Below, one piece after another: positions 9,407 through 18,252 of a stretch of 64,000 bases of DNA. Both the position numbers and the translations under genes were made by a program. Source of the DNA: Patulibacter minatonensis DSM 18081. Its GTDB lineage: Bacteria > Actinomycetota > Thermoleophilia > Solirubrobacterales > Solirubrobacteraceae. The stretch spans positions 5,455,553-5,519,552 of the forward strand of contig NZ_KI912613.1 of the NCBI RefSeq assembly GCF_000519325.1. The letters are read 5' to 3'. Positions within the stretch are counted from its first letter, which is position 1; every line of letters begins with the position of its first letter. The notes beneath the pieces were generated by a model. The model saw only the letters and a program-made list of their open reading frames with translations. It made no database searches and was not told the origin of the DNA.

Positions 9407-10611
9407 GCGGCGCCTCCTAGGACGATGCAGGCGTTGTGGCCGCCGAACCCGAAGGAGGTCGACAGCGCGTGAGGGGCCCTGCCCGGCGTCTCGCGCAGCG
9501 GCGTCGGCTTCCCGATCACGTGGAGCAGGTCGAGCTCCGGATCGGGGACGTCGAGGTTGAGCGTCGGCGGGGCGACGCGGTCCCGGAGGGCCAGGACCGT
9601 GGCGACGGCCTCGATCGCCCCTGCGGCGCCGAGGGAGTGCCCGATCGCCGACTTGAGGCTGGAGATCGGGGTCTTGGAGAGGTGGTCGCCCAGCGCGATC
9701 CGCATGGCGCCGGTCTCGGACCGGTCGTTCAGCGGCGTGCCGGTGCCGTGGGCGTTGACGTAGTCGACGTCCTCGGCGGCGATGCCCGCGTCGGCCAGCG
9801 CCTGGATCACGGCGCGGGAGGCGCCGGAGCCGTCGGGCGTGGGGGCGGTGAGGTGGTGGGCGTCCTGGGACGAGCCGACGCCCTCGATGTAGCCGAGGAT
9901 CGTGGCGCCGCGGGCCTTCGCGGCGTCCTCGAGCTCGAGGACGAGCACGGCGGCGCCCTCGGCGAGGACGAAGCCGTCGCGGTCCTTGTGGAACGGGCGG
10001 GACTGCCCGGTCTCGGACAGGGCGTCCATCGCGCCGAAGCCGGCGCGAGCGAGGTCGACCATCGCGGCCTCGGTGCCGCCGACCACGACGGCGTCGGCGG
10101 TGCCGGCGCGCAGCTCGCGCAGGCCGGAGCCGATGGCGTGGGCGCCGGCGGCGCAGGCGGAGACGGTGCCCCAGCTCGGTCCGAGGAGGCCGTGGCGCAG
10201 GGCGATCTGGCCCGTCGGGCCGTTGGCCATCAGGAGGGGGATCGCGAGCGGCGAGACGGGCTTGCCCTCGAGGAGCGCGGCGTGGTTGTTCGTCAGCGTG
10301 ATGAACCCGCCGATGCCGGAGCCGATGATGCTGGCGATGCGTTCGGGCGCGTAGGGCAGCTCACCGGCGCGCGGTGCGCCCCAGCCGGCCTGCGCGAGTG
10401 CCTCGTCGCCGGCGGCGAGCAGCAGCTGGCTCGAGCGGTCGGCGCGACGGGCCTCCTTCTTCGTCAGGTGGTCGGTGACGACGAAGTCGCGGCACGCGCC
10501 CTCGCCGTCCTCGATGCCCGACGTGCCGGCGGTCCAGCCGCCGAACAGGGCGTCGGCGCCGACCCCGAGGGGGGTGACGGCGCCGACGCCCGTGATGGCC
10601 GCGCGGGTCAC
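9403..10611 (-). CDS. fabF: beta-ketoacyl-ACP synthase II
   Basis: 402 residues, thiolase fold of the KAS I/II class. The nucleophile is C153 in VSACAAGAHAIG; the two histidines lie in NAHGTGTPLND and SAIGHSLGAAGA. The C-terminal STSFGFGGHNACIVL is typical. It condenses malonyl-ACP with acyl-ACP during elongation. The start overlaps the acpP stop by 4 bases (ATGA) and its own stop overlaps the carboxyltransferase start, so acpP-fabF-carboxyltransferase are translationally coupled. KAS II rather than KAS I is chosen from the general FabF look and operon position; overlapping specificity is usual. Confidence 0.94.
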   Translation of the reverse strand: MTRAAITGVGAVTPLGVGADALFGGWTAGTSGIEDGEGACRDFVVTDHLTKKEARRADRSSQLLLAAGDEALAQAGWGAPRAGELPYAPERIASIIGSGIGGFITLTNNHAALLEGKPVSPLAIPLLMANGPTGQIALRHGLLGPSWGTVSACAAGAHAIGSGLRELRAGTADAVVVGGTEAAMVDLARAGFGAMDALSETGQSRPFHKDRDGFVLAEGAAVLVLELEDAAKARGATILGYIEGVGSSQDAHHLTAPTPDGSGASRAVIQALADAGIAAEDVDYVNAHGTGTPLNDRSETGAMRIALGDHLSKTPISSLKSAIGHSLGAAGAIEAVATVLALRDRVAPPTLNLDVPDPELDLLHVIGKPTPLRETPGRAPHALSTSFGFGGHNACIVLGGAA

Positions 10612-10856
10612 TGTGCGGCGCGCTCCGTGATCAGGTTCACGGCGTCCTCGACGGTGCGCAGCTTGGCGACGTCCTCGCCCTGCAGCTTCACGCCGTACTG
10701 CTCCTCGACGATCTGGGACAGCTCGGCCAGGTCGAGGGAGTCGACGTCGAGGTCCTCGAACGTCGCGGTCGGGCTGAGGGCGTCGGCCTCGGCGCCCAGC
10801 TCCTCGAGGGAGCTCAGGACGAGCGTCTCGACGGCTTCACGGGTGGGGGTAGACAC
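10608..10856 (-). CDS. acpP: acyl carrier protein
   Basis: 82 residues, acidic, with the phosphopantetheine attachment Ser40 in the DVDSLDLAEL motif. It shuttles the growing acyl chain between the Fab enzymes. The GTG start has GGAGAG upstream at about 10869-10874. The gene opens the second half of the fab cluster, after a 186-base gap that holds a strong hairpin, and overlaps fabF by 4 bases. Length and motif are normal for a housekeeping ACP. Confidence 0.95.
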   Translation of the reverse strand: MSTPTREAVETLVLSSLEELGAEADALSPTATFEDLDVDSLDLAELSQIVEEQYGVKLQGEDVAKLRTVEDAVNLITERAAQ

Positions 10857-10966
10857 GGTGGTGGTCTCTCCGGGGGTTGTGGTTCGTGCTGCGTACTGCG
10901 GGGAAGAGCTGGTCCTGCATGACTACACGGCTCCTCCGGTGGGGGCACACGTGCAGTGCGGCGGGA

Positions 10967-11002
10967 CCGCCGACCGGGGGGGGCATCCCCGCCGGTCGGC
11001 GG
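10967..11002 (-). terminator. hairpin between fabG and acpP (terminator or attenuator)
   Basis: A perfect 11-bp inverted repeat (CCGCCGACCGG at 10967-10977 and its complement at 10992-11002) encloses a 14-base G/C-rich loop, in the 186-base gap between fabG and acpP. No U-tract follows, which is usual in this GC range. It could separate two transcription units or reduce read-through so that ACP is expressed mainly from its own promoter. Hairpin is seen; function is inferred. Confidence 0.55.
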
Positions 11003-11042
11003 GGCGGCGCAGGGGTGCGCGTCCAGGCGGGGCCTGGAGGTC

Positions 11043-11810
11043 CTACGCCCCGAGGCCGCCGTCGACGACGAGCGTGGAACCGGTCACGTAGGACGCCTCC
11101 GGGGAGGCCAGGAACTGGATGGTGGCCGCGACCTCCTCGGGGCGCCCGGCGCGCCGGGCGGGGATGTGGTCGATCAGGCCCTCGATCAGGCCCTCGGTCA
11201 TCTCGCTCTCGATGAAGCCCGGGGCGACCGCGTTGACGGTGACGCCGCGACGGCCGACCTCCGCGGCGACCGAGCGGGTCAGGCCGAGCAGCCCGGCCTT
11301 CGCGGCGGCGTAGTTCGCCTGGCCGGGGTTCGTCTTCAGGCCGATCACCGACGAGACGTTGATCACGCGGCCCCAGCGGGCGCGGATCATCGTCTTCAGC
11401 GCCGGGCGGATCAGGCGGAACGCGGCGGAGAGGTCGACGTCGATGACGGCGTCCCAGTCCTCGTCGCTGATCTGCATCGCGAGGTTGTCGCGGGTGATGC
11501 CGGCGTTGTTGACGAGCACGCGGACCGGGCCGAGGGCCTCGACGGCGTCCTTCAGGAGCTGCTCGGGCGCGGCCGGGTCGGCGAGGTCGGCGCTGATCGC
11601 GACGGCCGTGCCGCCGGCGGCCTGCACGGCCTCGACGACCGCCTGGGCGCGCTCGGCGCCGCGGCCGTAGTGGACGACGACGGGCCAGCCGTCGGCGGCG
11701 AGCGCCTTGACGGTCGCCGAGCCGATGGCGCCGGAGCCGCCGGTGACGAGCGCGCAGCCGTCCTCCGGTCGGGCGGGGGGCCAGGAGTCGTCCTGCTTCG
11801 CGGGGCTCAT
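11043..11810 (-). CDS. fabG: 3-oxoacyl-ACP reductase
   Basis: 255 residues, classical short-chain dehydrogenase. It has the glycine-rich nucleotide motif TGGSGAIG, the NNAG motif, the catalytic Ser in INVSSVIG and the YAAAK active-site pair, followed by APGFIESEM. It reduces 3-ketoacyl-ACP to 3-hydroxyacyl-ACP, probably with NADPH. The ATG overlaps the fabH stop by 4 bases, so fabH and fabG are coupled. The location among fab genes supports FabG rather than one of the many other SDR paralogues. Confidence 0.93.
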   Translation of the reverse strand: MSPAKQDDSWPPARPEDGCALVTGGSGAIGSATVKALAADGWPVVVHYGRGAERAQAVVEAVQAAGGTAVAISADLADPAAPEQLLKDAVEALGPVRVLVNNAGITRDNLAMQISDEDWDAVIDVDLSAAFRLIRPALKTMIRARWGRVINVSSVIGLKTNPGQANYAAAKAGLLGLTRSVAAEVGRRGVTVNAVAPGFIESEMTEGLIEGLIDHIPARRAGRPEEVAATIQFLASPEASYVTGSTLVVDGGLGA

Positions 11811-12883
11811 GCGGGGGTGCCTTCCCAGGTCAGGGTGATGCCGGCCCAGGCGAGCCCGCTGCCGAAGCCGGCGAGCAGGAGCCTGGTGCCGGGGACGACG
11901 CGGCCCTGTGCGCGGGCGTCGGCCAGCGCGAGGGCGATCGACGCCGCCGAGGTGTTGCCGTGGCTGTGCACCGAGGTCGCGAAGCGCTCCTCGGGGAGGT
12001 CCAGGCGCTTGCGGACCGCGTCGAGGATCCGGCCGTTGGCCTGGTGCAGCACGATCAGGTCGACGTCCTCGAGGGTCGTGTCGTTGATCGTCGCGGTGTC
12101 GCGGACGGTCGACTCGAAGCGGTTGACGGCGGTCTTGTACGTGTCGAAGCCGTTCATCTGGACCTGGCCGGCCTTGCCGGGGCCGAACTCGCCGGCGTCG
12201 TAGACCGACGGGTGGTCCGTGGCGACGCGGACGGTGCCGCCGTTCGCGCCGTCGGAGCCGAACAGCGAGCGGCCCGTGCGGCCCGGGTGCCGGTCGTCGG
12301 CGGGCGTCGACGCGCCGCGCAGGACGATCGCGCCGGCGCCGTCGCCGAGCAGGCCCGCGGTCGCGCGGTCGGTCTTGTCCGTCAGGCGGCTCATCGCCTC
12401 GGCCGCGACGACGACCACGGTGCGTGCCCGCCCGGACTCGATCAGGCCCGCCGCGGTCGCGACGGACGCCACGAAGCCGCTGCAGCCCGACGACAGGTCG
12501 AAGCCGCCGGCGTGGTCGGTGCCCAGGCCGTCTGCGACGACCGCGGCCATCGACGGCGCGATGTCGTCGCTCTGGAGGCACGCGGCGATCACGAAGTCCA
12601 CGTCGGTCGCGGGGATGCCGGCGTCCTCCAGGGCCCGCTGCGACGCGGTGAGGGCGAGATCCGTGAGCTTCTCCCCCGGCCCGAGGATGCGGCGCTCGAG
12701 GATGTGGGTGCGCTTGACGAGCCAGTCCGGGTCGAGCCCGAGGCGCTCCTCGATCTCCGCCGAGGTGACGACCCCGTCGGGCAGCGCGGAGCCGACGCCG
12801 ATCGGCGCGACGCGCACCGCCGGCGTGGAGGGCGTGGTCCCCGACGGAACCGTGTTTGCAGCTTCCGACATGTCAGGCATCAT
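11807..12883 (-). CDS. fabH: beta-ketoacyl-ACP synthase III
   Basis: 358 residues from the first ATG. The catalytic triad is complete: Cys134 in LSSGCSGFV, His in VLHQANGRI, and Asn in HSHGNTSAAS. It starts fatty acid chains by condensing acyl-CoA with malonyl-ACP. The ATG at 12881-12883 overlaps the fabD stop by 11 bases; a later ATG at 12871 would leave 1 base between the genes, and neither has a strong ribosome site, so the N-terminus is uncertain by 4 residues. The primer (acetyl-CoA or branched acyl-CoA) cannot be judged from sequence. Confidence 0.93.
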   Translation of the reverse strand: MMPDMSEAANTVPSGTTPSTPAVRVAPIGVGSALPDGVVTSAEIEERLGLDPDWLVKRTHILERRILGPGEKLTDLALTASQRALEDAGIPATDVDFVIAACLQSDDIAPSMAAVVADGLGTDHAGGFDLSSGCSGFVASVATAAGLIESGRARTVVVVAAEAMSRLTDKTDRATAGLLGDGAGAIVLRGASTPADDRHPGRTGRSLFGSDGANGGTVRVATDHPSVYDAGEFGPGKAGQVQMNGFDTYKTAVNRFESTVRDTATINDTTLEDVDLIVLHQANGRILDAVRKRLDLPEERFATSVHSHGNTSAASIALALADARAQGRVVPGTRLLLAGFGSGLAWAGITLTWEGTPA

Positions 12884-13787
12884 CGCCGGTACGACCGACG
12901 ACCTGCGGGCCGCCCTGCGGCGCGGTCTCCGGGGCCTCGGGGACCTCGACCTCCACCACGTCGTCGCCCTCGGCCTCCTTGAAGGTCCGGCGGGCGAGGC
13001 CGGCGGCGATGTCGCCCGGACCGGCGTCGACGAAGCGGCGGACGCCGGTGGCGTGCAGGCCGAGGAGCCCGGGCCGGAAGAGGACCGGGTGGGTGAGGCT
13101 CTCGATCAGACGGCGCGGCGGGTCGTCCATCGGCGTCGCGGTGACGGCCGACCAGACGGTGGTGTGCGGCTCGCGGAAGGTCGTGGCGTCGATCGCCTCT
13201 TGGAGCAGCGGGATCGCGGGCTCCATCAGGGGAGAGTGGAACGCGCCGGCGACGTCGAGCAGCCGGACGCGGTTGCCGGTCGCCTTCGCGGTCTCCCCCG
13301 CGGCCTCCAGGCCCGTGATCAGGCCGGCGATGATGACCTGCCCCGGGGCGTTGTCGCACGCCACGACGAGGCCGTGCTGCGCGGCGAGCTCGGAGGCGGC
13401 CTCGATGCCGCCCTTGCGGACCGCGGCCATGCTGCCGAGGCGCTCGGGGTCGGCGTCGGCCATCGCGGCGCCGCGGGCGGCGGCGAGGACGAGGGCCTCG
13501 CGCTCGCTGATCGTGCCGGAGACCGCGAGGGCGACGATCTCGCCGAGCGAGTGCCCGAAGAACGCGTCGGGGTTCGGCAGGCCGAGGACCGACCACCGCG
13601 CGAGCGACGAGCAGACGATCGCGGGCTGGGTGAAGCGGGTGCTCTCCGACGCGCGGGGGAACGGATCCTCGCCGACGGCGTCGATCGCGATCTCCAGGAG
13701 GTCCGGTCGCAGGCGGGCGACCTCCTCCCCCGCGCCCTCCAGGGGGACGCCCTGGCCTGGGAAGAGGACTGCCGTACGAACGCTCAC
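12873..13787 (-). CDS. fabD: malonyl-CoA:ACP transacylase
   Basis: 304 residues with the acyltransferase motifs LFPGQG at the N-terminus, the nucleophile Ser80 in FFGHSLGE, and His184 in GAFHSPLM. It loads malonyl groups onto ACP. The GTG at 13785-13787 is chosen because the protein then begins VSVRTAVLFPGQG as in family members; the frame is open for 25 more codons but they look non-coding. First gene of the fabD-fabH-fabG half of the cluster. The C-terminal tail (EVEVPEAPETAPQG) is acidic and Pro-rich beyond the usual domain end. Confidence 0.93.
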   Translation of the reverse strand: MSVRTAVLFPGQGVPLEGAGEEVARLRPDLLEIAIDAVGEDPFPRASESTRFTQPAIVCSSLARWSVLGLPNPDAFFGHSLGEIVALAVSGTISEREALVLAAARGAAMADADPERLGSMAAVRKGGIEAASELAAQHGLVVACDNAPGQVIIAGLITGLEAAGETAKATGNRVRLLDVAGAFHSPLMEPAIPLLQEAIDATTFREPHTTVWSAVTATPMDDPPRRLIESLTHPVLFRPGLLGLHATGVRRFVDAGPGDIAAGLARRTFKEAEGDDVVEVEVPEAPETAPQGGPQVVGRTGDDA

Positions 13788-13890
13788 GGTCGTAGAGCCT
13801 GCCACGGACGCGGGCGTTCCCGCTGGATACGGGGGATCCCACCCCCTCGACGGGTGGAGCAACCCCCCGGGACGGTGTACGGCGCTGTCC

Positions 13891-14499
13891 TCAGAGGAGG
13901 CCGAGCTGGTCGGCGGTGCGCACGGCCTCGGCGCGGTTGCGGACCTCGAGCTTCCGGTAGAGCGAGCTCGTGTGCTCCTTCACCGTGTGCGGGGAGAGGT
14001 GCAGCGTGCCGGCGATCTCGGGGTTCGTGGCCCCGGTGGCGATGAGGCCGAGGATCTCGCGCTCGCGGGGGCTCAGGCCGGCCGGGGTCGTGGGGCCCGC
14101 GGCGCCCTCGAAGACCGTGCGACCCGCGGCGATCGTCCGGACCGCGCGGCAGACGTCCGCGGCCGGCCAGTCCTTCGGCACGAACCCGGAGGCCCCGGCG
14201 GCACGCGCGGCGGCGGCCGAGATCCGGCCGGAGCCGGACATCAGGAGGACCTTCGTCCGCGGCTCGGCGGCGCGGAGACGCTCGCAGAGCTCGGCGCCCG
14301 ACTCGGTGCCGAGGAACAGGTCGACGAGCGCGACGTGGGGCGCGTACCGGCTCGTCAGCTCGACGGCCTCCTGCCCGTTGTGGGCGCTGAGGCACCGCGA
14401 CACCCACGGCTGGCCCGAGAGCAGGGCCCTGAGGCCCCAGTGCACGACCTCGTGGTCGTCCACCAGGAGCACCGTCGTCCGTCCGACCTCTCGGGTCAT
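13891..14499 (-). CDS. NarL/LuxR-family response regulator
   Basis: 202 residues. The receiver domain has the acidic pair D14-D15 (LLVDDHE), the phospho-acceptor D60 (ALVDLFLG) and the conserved Lys in FVPKDWP. A LuxR-type helix-turn-helix follows (LSPREREIL ... HTVKEHTSSLYRKL). The ATG overlaps the stop of the upstream histidine kinase by 4 bases, so this is its cognate regulator. Both read away from the two glycosidase paralogues that start at 15819, which are plausible but unproven targets. A DNA-binding transcription factor is certain in class; the regulon is unknown. Confidence 0.93.
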   Translation of the reverse strand: MTREVGRTTVLLVDDHEVVHWGLRALLSGQPWVSRCLSAHNGQEAVELTSRYAPHVALVDLFLGTESGAELCERLRAAEPRTKVLLMSGSGRISAAAARAAGASGFVPKDWPAADVCRAVRTIAAGRTVFEGAAGPTTPAGLSPREREILGLIATGATNPEIAGTLHLSPHTVKEHTSSLYRKLEVRNRAEAVRTADQLGLL

Positions 14500-15653
14500 C
14501 CGCCCACCTCGTTCTCGTCGATCGCCGGCAGGAGCAGTCGCACCCGCCAGCCTTCCGTGCCCCGCGCCCCGAACTCCAGGAGGCCACCGGCCTGCAGGGC
14601 CTCGACCGCCGCCAGGCGCAGCCCGAGCCCCGTGCTCGATCCGCCGGCGCCGCCGTGCGTCGCGCCGTCGGAGTCGATCGTCAGGGACAGCGCGTCGTCG
14701 CGACGCGTCAGCGTCACGTGCAGGACCGTCGGGGCGCCGTGCTTCAGCGCGTTGCGGACCGCCTCGCCGAGGACCGACTGCGCGAGCGACTCGAGCGGCA
14801 GGGGGATCTCGACGCCGTCCTCGAGGTCGGCCTGCAGCTGCACGGTGTCGTGGGCGCGCTGCAGGCGCTCGACCTCCTCCGCCAGGCGCATCGCGGTCGG
14901 TGCGCCCGTCCGGAGCTGGGGGCCGTGCAGCAGCTGCCGGAGGTCGGCCTGCGTGGCCTCGACCTCGATGCGCGCGCGCTCCAGGGCGTCGCCCTCCAGG
15001 GGCTGCCCGGAGCCGAGCACGAGCCCCAGGCCGAAGAGGCGCTGGATCACCTGCTCGTGGACCTGGCGGACGAGCATCAGGCGGTGCTCGAGCTGACGCG
15101 CCTGCTCCTGGTGCCGCGTCGCGCGGCGCGCCTCGGCGGCGAACGCGACGACCTTGCCGGCGATCCAGAGCGCGTCGCGCTGCGGGACCCCGAGCGGCTG
15201 GCCGGTCGTCTGCTCGACGACCATCACCCCGTACCACGTGCCGCCGGCGGCGATCGGGACGTACGCGAGGTCGCCCTCCGGGAGCTGCTGGAGGTCGGGG
15301 CGGTTCAGCTCGTCGCCCGTCGTGTCGAGCGAGTCGACGACGCGGTCCTCCTCGAGGCAGACCCGGGAGAGCGGCGCGTCCTCGATGCCGACACCCTCGG
15401 TCGGGAAGCGGTCGCGGTCGATGCGGTGGGCCCCGACGGGCCGGACCCGCCGCCGCCCCTCGTCGTACAGGAACATCACCGAGCGATCGACCTTCACCGC
15501 CCGGCAGACGGCCTCGCAGAGCCCGTCGTAGAAGCCGGCGGACTCCGGCGTCGCCTGCTCGATGCCGGCCATCGCCCGCACGAAGACGCCCAGGGCGTCC
15601 GCCGCGACGACGGCGGCCGACTGGTGCTCCGCGGGCTGGGCCTCCGACGCCAT
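14496..15653 (-). CDS. GAF-domain sensor histidine kinase (NarL-partner type)
   Basis: 385 residues and apparently cytosolic, with no membrane segment. A GAF-like domain covers about residues 30-175, then a HisKA_3 dimerization helix with the phosphorylation site His199 in RQVHEQVIQRL, and an HATPase with EAVRNALKHG (N-box) and STGLGLRLAAVEAL (G-box). The absence of membrane segments suggests an intracellular or small-molecule/redox cue. A TACGCT box (15661-15666) lies 7 nt before the ATG, so the transcript is probably leaderless. It overlaps the response regulator gene by 4 bases. Confidence 0.92.
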   Translation of the reverse strand: MASEAQPAEHQSAAVVAADALGVFVRAMAGIEQATPESAGFYDGLCEAVCRAVKVDRSVMFLYDEGRRRVRPVGAHRIDRDRFPTEGVGIEDAPLSRVCLEEDRVVDSLDTTGDELNRPDLQQLPEGDLAYVPIAAGGTWYGVMVVEQTTGQPLGVPQRDALWIAGKVVAFAAEARRATRHQEQARQLEHRLMLVRQVHEQVIQRLFGLGLVLGSGQPLEGDALERARIEVEATQADLRQLLHGPQLRTGAPTAMRLAEEVERLQRAHDTVQLQADLEDGVEIPLPLESLAQSVLGEAVRNALKHGAPTVLHVTLTRRDDALSLTIDSDGATHGGAGGSSTGLGLRLAAVEALQAGGLLEFGARGTEGWRVRLLLPAIDENEVGG

Positions 15654-15818
15654 GAACCCCAGCGTATCCGGGGGAAGGACCCACGCGGGTCCGGCGCCGG
15701 AGCGGGCCCCTCCGCGCACCCGACGGACGGGTGGCGCGCCACCCTCCGGATCGTGAGGGAACCATGAGGTCGCGCCCGCCGACCGCGTCGATTCGCCGGG
15801 TGCCGTGTTCCGACGGAC

Positions 15819-16937
15819 ATGACTCTCCCCCGAGCCAGTCGTCTCCTCACGGCCACAGCTGCCGCCGGTGCCTTGGCCCTCGTGCCCGCCGGCGCCGCCG
15901 ACGCGGCCCCCGTCAAGGGGCTGCAGGACCAGGACATGACGGTGAACAACCCGCAGCTGTCCTCGTCCTTCTTCGCCGATGCGAAGGAGGCCAAGGTCGG
16001 CATCACCCGCTACAACGTCCGCTGGGACGGCAAGTCCTCCGCGCCGGACCCCGGTCAGGTCGCCCTCGTCCGCAACGCGATCGTGCAGGGCGCCGCCGCC
16101 GGCATCCGCTCGGTCACGGTCGCCCCGAGCCTGTCGAGCAACGACAAGGCGAACCCGCGCGGCAAGAAGAAGGGCCCGACCGCCGCGTCGCTGATCTCGT
16201 CGTCCGCGTACACGAAGTACATCCGGTCGCTCGCCACGAGCCTCAAGGGGTCCGGCGCGGTCGTCTACTACGCGCCGATCAACGAGCCCAACTGGTACCG
16301 CTTCATCCCGAAGCGCGGTGGCGCGACGCTCTACCGCAAGCTCGTGAACATCGCCTACAAGGAGATCAAGTCGGTCGACTCGACCGCCAAGGTCCTCTTC
16401 GGCGAGCTCCTGCCGTACGCCCGCGCGAAGTCGAAGAACTACCCCAACGGCCAGTCGACGGATCCGGGCGACTTCGTCCGCGAGGTCCTCGGGCTGGACT
16501 CGAAGTACCGGGCCAAGGGCAAGAAGTCGACCTACACCGTCAAGGCCGACGGCGTGTCGCTGCACACGTACGACTTCAAGGCCGATCCGCGCAAGAAGCG
16601 CAAGGACCGCGACCAGTGGACGCAGGCCAACCTCGCCTACGCGAAGTCGGACCTGAAGAAGGCCGCGAAGACCGGCCGCATCTCGAAGACGGCCGCCGGG
16701 CGGATCTACCTGACCGAGTTCGCGTACAAGACCAAGGGCAGCGACAAGATCTCGACGTCGAAGGCGAAGACGTACCTCAAGCGCGCCTGGGACGTCGCGA
16801 AGAAGCAGAAGGTCCGCTCGTTCGTCTGGTACCAGCTGCGCGACCCGCAGTCGACGGGCGAGCTGTGGCAGTCGGGCCTGAAGACCCGCGACGGCGGCTC
16901 CCGCAGCACCTGGACCACGTTCCGCGGCCTGAAGTAG
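15819..16937 (+). CDS. secreted clan GH-A-like glycoside hydrolase, paralogue 1
   Basis: 372 residues with a Sec signal peptide (MTLPRASRLLTATAA..., cleavage likely near ADAA-APVKG at about 30). The mature part looks like a TIM-barrel glycosidase: the acid/base candidate is E156 in APINEPNWY (the clan GH-A NEP motif) and the nucleophile candidate is E300 in YLTEFAY. The region between holds HTYDF, also typical of barrel strands. It is very Lys-rich. A gap-free paralogue of identical length follows at 17073. No GH family was assigned by eye; GH5/GH39/GH42-like is a guess. An extracellular polysaccharide or glycoside substrate is inferred. Confidence 0.75.
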   Translation: MTLPRASRLLTATAAAGALALVPAGAADAAPVKGLQDQDMTVNNPQLSSSFFADAKEAKVGITRYNVRWDGKSSAPDPGQVALVRNAIVQGAAAGIRSVTVAPSLSSNDKANPRGKKKGPTAASLISSSAYTKYIRSLATSLKGSGAVVYYAPINEPNWYRFIPKRGGATLYRKLVNIAYKEIKSVDSTAKVLFGELLPYARAKSKNYPNGQSTDPGDFVREVLGLDSKYRAKGKKSTYTVKADGVSLHTYDFKADPRKKRKDRDQWTQANLAYAKSDLKKAAKTGRISKTAAGRIYLTEFAYKTKGSDKISTSKAKTYLKRAWDVAKKQKVRSFVWYQLRDPQSTGELWQSGLKTRDGGSRSTWTTFRGLK

Positions 16938-16990
16938 GGCCGTCGGGGGCGCGACGGCCCGTGCCGTCGCGGCCCTCCGGACGCCGGATC

Positions 16991-17024
16991 CGCGCCGCTC
17001 CCGGACGCCTCCGGGGGCGGCGCG
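16991..17024 (+). terminator. hairpin after glycosidase paralogue 1
   Basis: CGCGCCG at 16991-16997 pairs with CGGCGCG at 17018-17024, and TCCGG-type inner pairs extend the stem. It lies 54 bases after the first glycosidase stop and 49 before the second start, so the two paralogues may be separate transcription units. A very similar hairpin follows paralogue 2, which suggests that the duplicated unit included the terminator. Confidence 0.5.
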
Positions 17025-17072
17025 CGTCGTCGTGGCGATACATCGTCCGCGCGTCTTTGTTTGTCTGTAGGC

Positions 17073-18191
17073 ATGACCCTCCCCCGAGCCAGTCGACTCC
17101 TCACGGCCTCCGCCGCCGTCTCCGCGACCCTCCTGGTCTCCGCCGGAGCCGCCGGCGCCGCGCCGGTGAAGGGCCTCCAGGACCAGGACATGACGGTCAA
17201 CCACCCCGACCTGTCCTCCTCGTTCTTCACGGACGCGAAGGCCGCCGGCGTGGGCATGTCCCGCTACAACACGCGGTGGGACGGCAAGTCCTCGACGCCC
17301 GACGCCGGACAGGTCGCCGGCATCAAGGCCGCGATCCAGGCGGGCGTGAAGTCCGGGATCACCGCCGTCGAGATCTCGCCGAACATCTCGGGCGACGAGT
17401 CGTTCAACCCGCGGGGCAAGAAGACGGGCCCGACGGCCGCGTCGAAGGTCTCCTCCAGCGCCTACACGAAGTACATCAAGGCCCTGGCGACCGAGCTGAA
17501 GGGCAGCGGCGCGGCGCTCTACTACGCGCCGATCAACGAGCCCAACTGGTACCGCCACATCCCCAAGCGCGGCGGCGCGGCGCTCTACCGCAAGCTCCAC
17601 AACATCGCGTACAAGGAGATCAAGTCCGTCGACCCGAGCGCCAAGGTGCTCTTCGGCGAGCTGCTGCCGTACGCCCGCGCGCTCTCGAAGAACTACCCGG
17701 GCGGCCAGTCCACCAACGCCGGCTCGTTCACGCGCGAGGTCCTCGGGCTGAGCGCGAAGTTCAAGGGCAAGGGCAGCACGAAGACGTACACCGTCAAGGC
17801 CGACGGCGTGGCGCTGCACACGTACGACTTCAAGGCCAGCCCGACGAAGAAGCGCAAGAACCGCGACGAGTGGACGCAGGCCAACCTCGGCTACGCGAAG
17901 AGCGACCTGAAGAAGGCCGCGAAGACGCGGCGCATCTCGTCGAAGGCCGCCGGCGCGATCTACCTGACCGAGTTCGCGTACAAGACGACCGGCAGCGACG
18001 AGCTGTCCGTGTCGAAGGCGACGACGTACCTGAAGTCCGCCTGGACCGTCGCGAAGAAGCAGAAGGTCCGCGCGTTCCTCTGGTACCAGCTGCGCGACCC
18101 GCAGGACACCGGCGAGAGCTGGCAGTCCGGGCTGAAGACGCGCGACGGCCAGGACCGCTCCACCTGGACCGCGTTCCTGGGCCTGAAGTAG
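17073..18191 (+). CDS. secreted clan GH-A-like glycoside hydrolase, paralogue 2
   Basis: 372 residues, aligned without a single gap to the protein encoded at 15819-16937. The signal peptide begins identically (MTLPRASRLLTA). The catalytic candidates E156 (APINEPNWY) and E300 (YLTEFAY) are both kept, so both copies appear active. Differences are concentrated in the signal peptide and in surface stretches such as residues 83-115. The ATG at 17073 is preferred over an in-frame TTG 12 bases upstream, because it restores the exact N-terminus of the paralogue. It is a tandem duplication that has diverged while keeping the active site. Confidence 0.75.
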   Translation: MTLPRASRLLTASAAVSATLLVSAGAAGAAPVKGLQDQDMTVNHPDLSSSFFTDAKAAGVGMSRYNTRWDGKSSTPDAGQVAGIKAAIQAGVKSGITAVEISPNISGDESFNPRGKKTGPTAASKVSSSAYTKYIKALATELKGSGAALYYAPINEPNWYRHIPKRGGAALYRKLHNIAYKEIKSVDPSAKVLFGELLPYARALSKNYPGGQSTNAGSFTREVLGLSAKFKGKGSTKTYTVKADGVALHTYDFKASPTKKRKNRDEWTQANLGYAKSDLKKAAKTRRISSKAAGAIYLTEFAYKTTGSDELSVSKATTYLKSAWTVAKKQKVRAFLWYQLRDPQDTGESWQSGLKTRDGQDRSTWTAFLGLK

Positions 18192-18222
18192 CGCCGCGGC
18201 CGACCCGGCCGCCGCAGCACCG

Positions 18223-18252
18223 ACGCCGCTCCCGGGATCCCGGGGGCGGCGT
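18223..18252 (+). terminator. hairpin terminator after glycosidase paralogue 2
   Basis: ACGCCGC ... GCGGCGT arms (18223-18229 and 18246-18252) with inner TCCCGGG/CCCGGGG pairing around an AT loop. It begins 31 bases after the stop of paralogue 2 and resembles the hairpin after paralogue 1. Confidence 0.55.
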
